A DNA stretch of 22,500 nt from Prorocentrum cordatum (taxonomy: Eukaryota > Sar > Dinophyceae > Prorocentrales > Prorocentraceae), in contig CAUYUJ010018495.1 in the NCBI GenBank assembly GCA_963575745.1, forward strand, positions 138,832 through 161,331, given 5' to 3'. The notes under the pieces were generated by a model. It ran no database searches. It was given only the letters and a program-made list of their open reading frames with translations, and had not been told where the DNA came from. Below are positions 17,075 through 22,500 of this stretch, piece after piece; positions within the stretch are counted from its first letter, which is position 1, and each line of letters opens with the position of its first letter. A program made the position numbers and the translations under genes.

Positions 17075-17268
17075 TCGGGCCGGACGAAAGGGGGGGTTTG
17101 GGAAAGGGGGGGGTAACGAAACTTGCTGCATGCAGCTGGTTTCAGCCCCATCGAGGGTCCCATTCTTCGATACATAGCCGTCTCGGGCGCCCGGAGGCGC
17201 TGGGAAACTAGCTATGCGAGCTGAATCTCAACCCCCCCTTTGCCGTCCCCCCCTTTCGCCCGGCCCGA
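17075..17268 (+). mobile_element. 5-bp-duplication TIR element, copy 2
   Basis: Starts TCGGGCCGGACGAAAGGGGG and ends in CCCTTTCGCCCGGCCCGA. TCCAG flanks both sides (17070-17074 and 17269-17273). It shares with the inverted copy at 7574-7771 the GCTGCATGCAGC core and a segment reading CGATACATAGCCG. Two copies with different but exact 5 bp flanks make true mobility likely. Confidence 0.85.
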
Positions 17269-17326
17269 TCCAGCTCAGGGGGGAGTCGAAGAAAAAACAA
17301 CCGCAGCAACACACTCTGGACAAGGT

Positions 17327-17501
17327 TTAAGTCGGGCGTGTCCCTCTACAGGGGGAATATTCAAAAATAGTCAAACAGTAGTCTGGGGAGATTGTTTTTT
17401 TGTGTTGTTTGTTTGTTTTTTTTTGTTTTAACCATTTTGGGGGGTATTTTTGTTGGAGCATTTTTCCAAAATCCGCCTGTAGGGGGACACGCTCGACCTG
17501 A
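17327..17501. mobile_element. 8-bp-duplication MITE, copy D
   Basis: Left end TTAAGTCGGGCGTGTCCCTC and right end AGGGGGACACGCTCGACCTGA are complementary apart from a few changes. GACAAGGT lies immediately outside both ends (17319-17326 and 17502-17509), a perfect 8 bp target duplication that fixes the element borders. The interior has T-rich expansions. Confidence 0.85.
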
Positions 17502-17649
17502 GACAAGGTCCGCGTGGATTTCTTGGATCGGCGCTGGACCCCTATGCCGGCGCCTCTGCGCCGCCGTTTTGCGCGCTCCGCGCCCGGGATGGGGTGTCCG
17601 GCACCGATCCAAGCTGCCAAGACATCCGCCGGGACCTTCGGAAGTGATT

Positions 17650-17900
17650 TGATCTCCGTTAATATTTTCTCGTATTATTATTGGTATTGCTATTGTTGGT
17701 ATTGATTTTATTGTCGTTAGCATTTGTTTTTTTTGTTGAATGCATGGTCATTCGTATGATTATTGCGATACTTGCTGTTTCTAGTGTTATGATCAGCATC
17801 ATCATTACTGTTGTTATGATAACCAATAGTATTGGTTTTATGTTTATTATGATTAATTGCATTAGTAATTATTATTATGTTGTTATTCCATTCGTTTTCT
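17650..17900. other. AT-rich island with TTR/ATT repeats
   Basis: Abrupt drop in GC over about 250 bp. Degenerate TATTATTATTGGTATTGC-like trinucleotides dominate. Open frames here encode only Ile/Val/Met-rich low complexity. Confidence 0.7.
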
Positions 17901-18039
17901 TCTCACCTCTTTGTTTTTATGGAGTGCGTCGGCCCCCGATCGCCCATTCATCGTCGATGTAGGGGCCCACCCGTCGCCGATGGTGTGTACCTTGATTCGA
18001 TCGATCTGGTTCGATGCATAGATTTCGAACCACCTATTT

Positions 18040-18866
18040 CGAACGACCTGCTCCGATTCGATTCCAGCTTTCCAGCGACCAGATGCGGAGCGATGGTTGC
18101 ATGGCTCTGTCGTGCGTCCTCGCTTGGCCGTTCCGATCCGATTCCGTCCTCGTTCCGGTCCGATGCACGTGTCGACCCATTTGATTCAACGACTCGCTGC
18201 TGACGCCCTCTGCCCTCCGGATGTCGGAGCAAGGGCGCCCTCGAGGGCGCGAAGTTATTCGCGCTTCGCGGTTCGGCTCCGATTCCTCCTCATCCTCCTC
18301 TTCTCCCCTGGGAGGCGGCGCGAGAGCGCGAAGTTCTGCGCACGTCGCGCTTCGCGCAGCGCGAAGCCCGTGAGGTTCCGTGGTGGGGGCGGGCAGCGGG
18401 GGCGGGCAGGCTCGAGGTGCCCGGGGAGGCTCGTGGCCCTCTTCTGTCTCCAGCAGGGGCCCGGGGCCCGTGAAGAGCAGGTTTGTCGGGGTTGGACAGA
18501 GCCCCCAGCAGTGACACGTCGATTAGTGAATTGTCCGTTTTCGGTTCTCGAGAGGGCGCCGTGGCCGTTATTTTCCATGCTTGCGCCCGCCAGCTTTGGG
18601 CCTCGGATCGTTTTCACCAAACCACGTTTTACGAAAGGGAGGTCTGTCCATCCCCGAATTTGGGGGGAAAGAGAGCACCAGATGGACCCCCGGGAGGGGC
18701 CCAGGAGCCGATTATTTTTGGGGGATGCCGACGCTTTGGGGCCCCTCTCGGTTCAGACCCCCTGGCCGCCTCTTACTGGGCAAGGCCCATCCCAGGCCCA
18801 GGAGCGGTGTGACGTACCCTCCCCTGCCCCAGCCGGGCGGGGGGGGCGCACGCGTCGCGTTTTGGT
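18040..18866. other. No recognised gene; local hairpins
   Basis: Around 18248-18365 several CGCGAAG and CTTCGCG stretches face each other, including GCGCGAAGTTATTCGCGCTT, and could form hairpins. An open frame across 18097-18870 has no recognised motif. Confidence 0.4.
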
Positions 18867-18984
18867 TTGAGTCGGGCCTGTCCCTCTACAGGAGGAATGT
18901 TCACAAACAGTGAAAAATAGTCCGGGGACGATGTTTCTACTGCTTTTAAATATTTCGTATTGTAGGAGGACATGCCCGACCTAA
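18867..18984. mobile_element. 8-bp-duplication MITE, copy E (internally shortened)
   Basis: TTGAGTCGGGCCTGTCCCTC on the left and TGTAGGAGGACATGCCCGAC then CTAA on the right match the family. It keeps AATAGTCCGGGGACGATGTT but is about 40 bp shorter than copy C, and its flanks no longer show a clear duplication. Confidence 0.7.
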
Positions 18985-19465
18985 CATCTGGCCCAGGACG
19001 GGGGTGGCCAGGGGCGGTGAAGCCATGCAGGTCTCGTCGCCCCACCCGGGAGGAGGGCAGAGGAAGGTTCGGTAATTCTGTGGATGTTCTTGCAACTCCG
19101 TCTTGAGAACGGCCGAAGACGCCCCGCGTGGGAGGTCACAGGTCGGCGACTGCACTGGGTGTGGTTGCGCTGGGGGGGGGTGCTGTGCGATCCGCGTCGT
19201 TGGGGCTTGGGGCACCGCGTTGCCCTCGTCGGGTTTCCTCGGGGCGCGGCGGGAAACTCTGCAGAGGTCCTCGCCCGCCCTAGAGGGTGCGGGTTGCAGA
19301 TCGCACCCTTCGCAAACGACACCATTCGACGTCGCCGAACAGGCAAGGCCATGCCGAATACGGTCCGACCGAAACATCGCATCGCATTGCATCGCATGAC
19401 TCATCGCAAGACAACAGCTTGCAGGGGAGAGGGAAACGTAGTAGCACTTGCATTGGGCAATGGCA
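18985..19465. other. No recognised gene
   Basis: GC-rich sequence without convincing motifs. The short run CATCGCATCGCATTGCATCG near 19375 is a local simple repeat. Confidence 0.4.
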
Positions 19466-19829
19466 GAGGGGGGTAAGGAGCGGGGGTATGAGAGGCGAGG
19501 ATCAGGGAGACGAAGGATGATGGGGAGTGGGGAGAGAGAGGGACAGGAAGATGAAGGCGGAGGCAGGAGAAAGGAGATGCCATAGGTAGGAAGAGGCAGG
19601 AGAGCAGGAGGGTGGATGGGGGATGTGGATGGGGGAGGAGGAGGAGGATTAGGAGGAGGAGGAGGATTAGGAGGAGGAGAAGGACGAGAAGGAAGAGGAG
19701 AGGAAGGAGGTCGAGGAAGAGGTGGATGGGGCTGTTGGAGTGAGAGGGAGCGAGGCATGATGAGCGAGGAGGAAGGGGGAGCGAAGAGGAAGGGGAACGG
19801 AAGGAGAAGCAGGAGGATGCGTAGGACAT
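19466..19829. repeat. Long polypurine tract
   Basis: About 365 bp almost entirely A and G on this strand, mainly GGA, AGGA and GAGAGA with scattered T. It includes two GGAGGAGGAGGATTA units. Confidence 0.9.
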
Positions 19830-20334
19830 GAGCTGGGACTCGCTCCGCGTGCCCTGGCACTGCTCGCCGTTCCCTATCGTGCCGTCGTGGTCACGACCTC
19901 ACCTCTGCGTGTTCCTGGCGCTGCCGCCCCGTCCATGCGCGGCAGGTGGTGGAGGACTGGCTGACGGCACCCTAGCGCGCCGTCTGCGGCCGGGCGCCCC
20001 TCCCGCCCGCGCCTCTGAGAAGCGGGCATGCCTCAGTGCGCCTGCGTCGGGAGCATGCGCCCCCGCCTCCCTCCCTCGGAGGGAGGGGAAGCGACGGCAC
20101 CACCAGCGGGCCACCTCTCGCGAGTGGGTCCACGGCGTCTCCCCGAGCTGGAGACTGGAGCCGCCTCGAGGGGGGCGCCGCAGAGCAAAGGGGGGGGGCC
20201 GTGCCACCGCCACGGAAGCGCCAGCGCGGATTCGGGTGCGTGGATTAGCGACGGGTCCCGCGTTCCGCTCGCCAGAGGAGGCGGCATTGGCGCCATGTTT
20301 CTGGGGGCCCCTTCTCCGATCCGTGGATCTGGGG
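19830..20334. other. No recognised gene
   Basis: GC-rich. A possible last-exon remnant (AG|G at about 19947, reading VVEDWLTAP then TAG) is too short to call. Nothing else stands out. Confidence 0.35.
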
Positions 20335-20374
20335 CATATGTATATGTATATGTATATATATATATATATTTATA
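20335..20374. repeat. TATATG/TA microsatellite
   Basis: CATATGTATATGTATATG followed by a (TA) run in otherwise GC-rich sequence. Confidence 0.9.
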
Positions 20375-20614
20375 CGCACATTTGTTTGGAGCGCCCCTTT
20401 GCTTTCGGCGCTGCGGTGACGGGGGCCAGCGCCAACGGGGGTCAGCCAATCCCCTCCGAGACTCTCTGGATTCTGGATGGCCACCTGGAGCCTACCCCGC
20501 CCCCTCACACTCCGGCTGATCGGGGTTGGGGAGCCTCCTCGTGCCCGGCCGGGCTTCGCGACAGGGCCTTGGCCGACACAGGTTTGGACTGACCCTGGTC
20601 AGTGCGTCCTCCCC

Positions 20615-20773
20615 TACAGTCGGCCCTGATTTGTAGGTCGACCCTGCCAAGTCAAGGGTACCCTTGTGTCCTGTGTCTCGCGACCCATGCCTCCTACATT
20701 CCTACGGCAGCGCGCCCCTCGGAAGGGGTCTGTTGTCCTCTCGCGTGTCCTCCCCAATCCAAGTCCGACTGTA
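20615..20773 (+). mobile_element. CAGTCGG-ended MITE, copy 3
   Basis: TACAGTCGGCCCTGATTTG on the left and CAAGTCCGACTGTA on the right. The middle (TCGACCCTGCCAAGTCAAGG, CTCGCGACCCATGCCTCC) follows copies 1 and 2 closely over its whole 159 bp, so the borders are mutually supported. Confidence 0.78.
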
Positions 20774-21000
20774 GCTCCTCGCGGCGGTGGTGGCGCCGGT
20801 TCTCTCTGCTCCCTGCACTCCCAGCGGGAGAGTGTACAAACTGAAGGCGCGAGGCGCCCGGCACGGTGCAGGCTCGCGTAGGCTCGGCGCGGCTGCAGCG
20901 CGGTCCCCCGGTGGCCTCTCCGCAGGTCGAGGGTTTTCAGGACGTGGGTTAGCTCAGTGTGTGCTTCCCCCGTCCAGCTCCCCGACAACGCCACATGATA

Positions 21001-21431
21001 CTAGTGATACTCATCATCATCAGCAGCATCATCATCATCATGAGCATCAGCAGCAGCAGCAGCATCAGCATCACCATCACCATCAGCATCATCATGCACA
21101 ACATCAACATCAACATCAACACCATCAGCAGCAGCAACATCAGCAATAGCAATAGCAGCATCATCATCATCATCACCACCATCATCAGCAGCAGCATCAA
21201 CATCAACATCAACATCATTAGCATCAGCATCATCATGTCCTAAACAATTCAGTATCATTAATAACATCATTACTACCACCACCATTATGACCATCACCAC
21301 CACCACCATCATCATCGTCAACACCATCCCTGCTACTACCACAATTACCACCATCATCATCACCATCATCATCGTTATCATTATCATCAGCATCAGCATC
21401 AGCGTCATCGTCATCGTCATCTTCTTCGTCG

Positions 21432-21510
<79 letters not shown>

Positions 21511-21512
21511 GT
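21001..21512. repeat. CAT/CAG-type microsatellite, about 510 bp
   Basis: Imperfect CAT, CAG, CAA and CAC trinucleotides for about 430 bp, then 26 perfect CAT units (21433-21510). His/Ile/Met-rich frames on either strand are artefacts of the repeat. Confidence 0.95.
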
Positions 21513-21955
21513 GTGATCCGTGAGCTATGGCGGCTATGTGTGGGGTTTGGTATGGCCCTTCGGTGTCAAGTGTCTCTTAGATAGCCAAGCTTTGCCAGGT
21601 CCTGATGCTTAATATGAGCACGTTTGTTTGGCGTGCCCGTTGTGTGACGGGACTGGGGTCCGGGTGACATGTTCGCTCATGAACAGACATACCACCATAC
21701 CGCCTGCGCCGTATCGAAGTATTCACGCGGTGGCACAGACGGCTAAAGCCCACGCTGTTGTGGAATGGGCCTGCCGCTGCGCACCCGCGGTGTTGGAAGA
21801 GGGCGTGGCGATCCTATTCTCGGCCCCTGCGTGGCCTCTTGAGCTCATTTTGCCTCGGGAGCCCGCGCAGCGAGCGAAGGCGTGCCATTCCAGGGGGGCA
21901 TCGCTTCCCATGCAAGAACGGGGGTGCCCCCTGACCGCGGAGGACTCATCTGGGC
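21513..21955. other. No recognised gene
   Basis: Unique-looking sequence with an open frame (21628-22038) that runs into the inverted-repeat element at 21956, so it is unlikely to be coding. Confidence 0.4.
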
Positions 21956-22133
21956 TGCACCTACGGGTGACCCTTCGTGGAAGTGACCTGTGGTGCGGGC
22001 CCACAAGAATCGCCCCAGTACTGCTCGGAGCGGGTTGAGCGCTCGGATATGCCCCCCCCGCTGCCCCCGAAAGTCGCGCTCCAAAGATCCCGCAAAAGGT
22101 CGCTCTTGCCAAGGGTCACTCTTAAGTGTAGCC
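21956..22133. mobile_element. Paired GAGTGACC-arm element, second full copy
   Basis: Left arm CTGCACCTACGGGTGACCC with TGGAAGTGACCTGTGGTG; right arm AAAGGTCGCTCTTGCC with AAGGGTCACTCTTAAGTGTAG. Same two-motif arm design and similar length to the copy at 2516. Half copies are visible at 2997-3040 (left arm) and 5650-5684 (right arm). Confidence 0.6.
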
Positions 22134-22316
22134 GATCGTCGATCTGTTCAAGTCGCCAGCCCCCGGATCTCTCTACCTCATCCAGGGGCGGCCTTTTTAT
22201 CCTGAGCCTTTGCTGCTTGACGGTCCTTGGGCCCAGAAGCGGACCTGGAGGCCAAACATTGGCGAAGCACATCCGGTGTTTTTTTTCCGAGATGCTGGAG
22301 GCCTGGGAGCGACGCG

Positions 22317-22500
22317 ATGTTTCCCGCTGAGCAGCCGCCTGAGAACCTGCGCGACGCAGGCCGCGCGCTGGCTCTTACGTCGCGTGCTTTTGCTCGTCGC
22401 GCGCGCGCCATCCGCCGGTGTGGCTGCGGCGCGCGATGGGTCTGGCGAAGTCCGTCGGCGAAAAGCGTGGCTGCCCGCTCCCCTCGGGGGTTGCCGAAGG
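22317..22500 (+). CDS. Open frame running off the window end (hypothetical)
   Basis: ATG at 22317 opens MFPAEQPPENLRDAGRALAL and the frame stays open for 61 codons to the edge. It is Arg/Ala-rich, as any frame in such GC-rich DNA tends to be. No motif recognised. Confidence 0.15.
   Translation, partial: MFPAEQPPENLRDAGRALALTSRAFARRARAIRRCGCGARWVWRSPSAKSVAARSPRGLPK

Noticed and set aside
17429-17440. CCATTTTGG as a further spliced-leader fragment
   Set aside because: It belongs to the interior of the 8-bp-duplication MITE and recurs as such in copy C; the flanking leader bases are absent.
20942-20990. tRNA-like A box (GGTTAGCTCAGTGTGTG)
   Set aside because: No B box or acceptor stem follows at the right distance.

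Overview
This window is nuclear DNA from a eukaryote, almost certainly a dinoflagellate. The best evidence is a near-perfect dinoflagellate spliced-leader sequence at 14817-14838, followed directly by a second, decayed and truncated leader copy. That is the signature of a reverse-transcribed, reintegrated mRNA. High GC, long low-complexity tracts, many short inverted-repeat elements, very low gene density and an intron without GT-AG ends all fit this. I cannot name the species.

Layout. 1-1800: long CCT/GGA-type polypyrimidine tracts and an extremely GC-rich, locally repeated stretch. 2280-2385: a weak candidate acidic exon. 2490-3040: small inverted-repeat elements. 3481-5125: three tandem systems (48 bp, 73 bp, and 63 bp within 226 bp units). 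6100-7300: a composite tandem region mixed with foldback elements. 7570-8350: three different short transposon-like elements. 8700-9280: a 279 bp duplication and a hairpin. 10058-10371: two adjacent non-autonomous elements, then a weak candidate multi-exon fragment (10372-10950) interrupted by CAG/GGA microsatellites.

The only gene I recognise with confidence lies at 12512-14441. It is a seven-bladed WD40 protein of the WDR83/MORG1 family, with a short upstream exon, a roughly 657 bp non-canonical intron holding a foldback element, and a long single downstream exon ending in a low-complexity Ala/Pro/Arg tail. About 380 bp beyond it is the relict spliced leader, then a short piece resembling the N-terminus of an endonuclease/exonuclease/phosphatase (CCR4/nocturnin-like) domain. 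The rest of that domain is not visible.

15290-22500 is mostly repeats: a decamer array, G/T-rich sequence, a 250 bp duplication, more inverted-repeat elements, an AT-rich island, a 365 bp polypurine tract and a roughly 510 bp CAT-type microsatellite. I see no rRNA, tRNA, CRISPR array or intact transposase.

At least five short inverted-repeat families share the window. One has 8 bp target duplications (five copies) and one has 5 bp duplications (two copies). A third has TA-like ends (three copies), a fourth is a GATGCATC-rich foldback family (four copies), and a fifth has paired GAGTGACC arms. None encodes a visible transposase. They presumably depend on enzymes made elsewhere, and one copy sits inside the WD40 gene intron.
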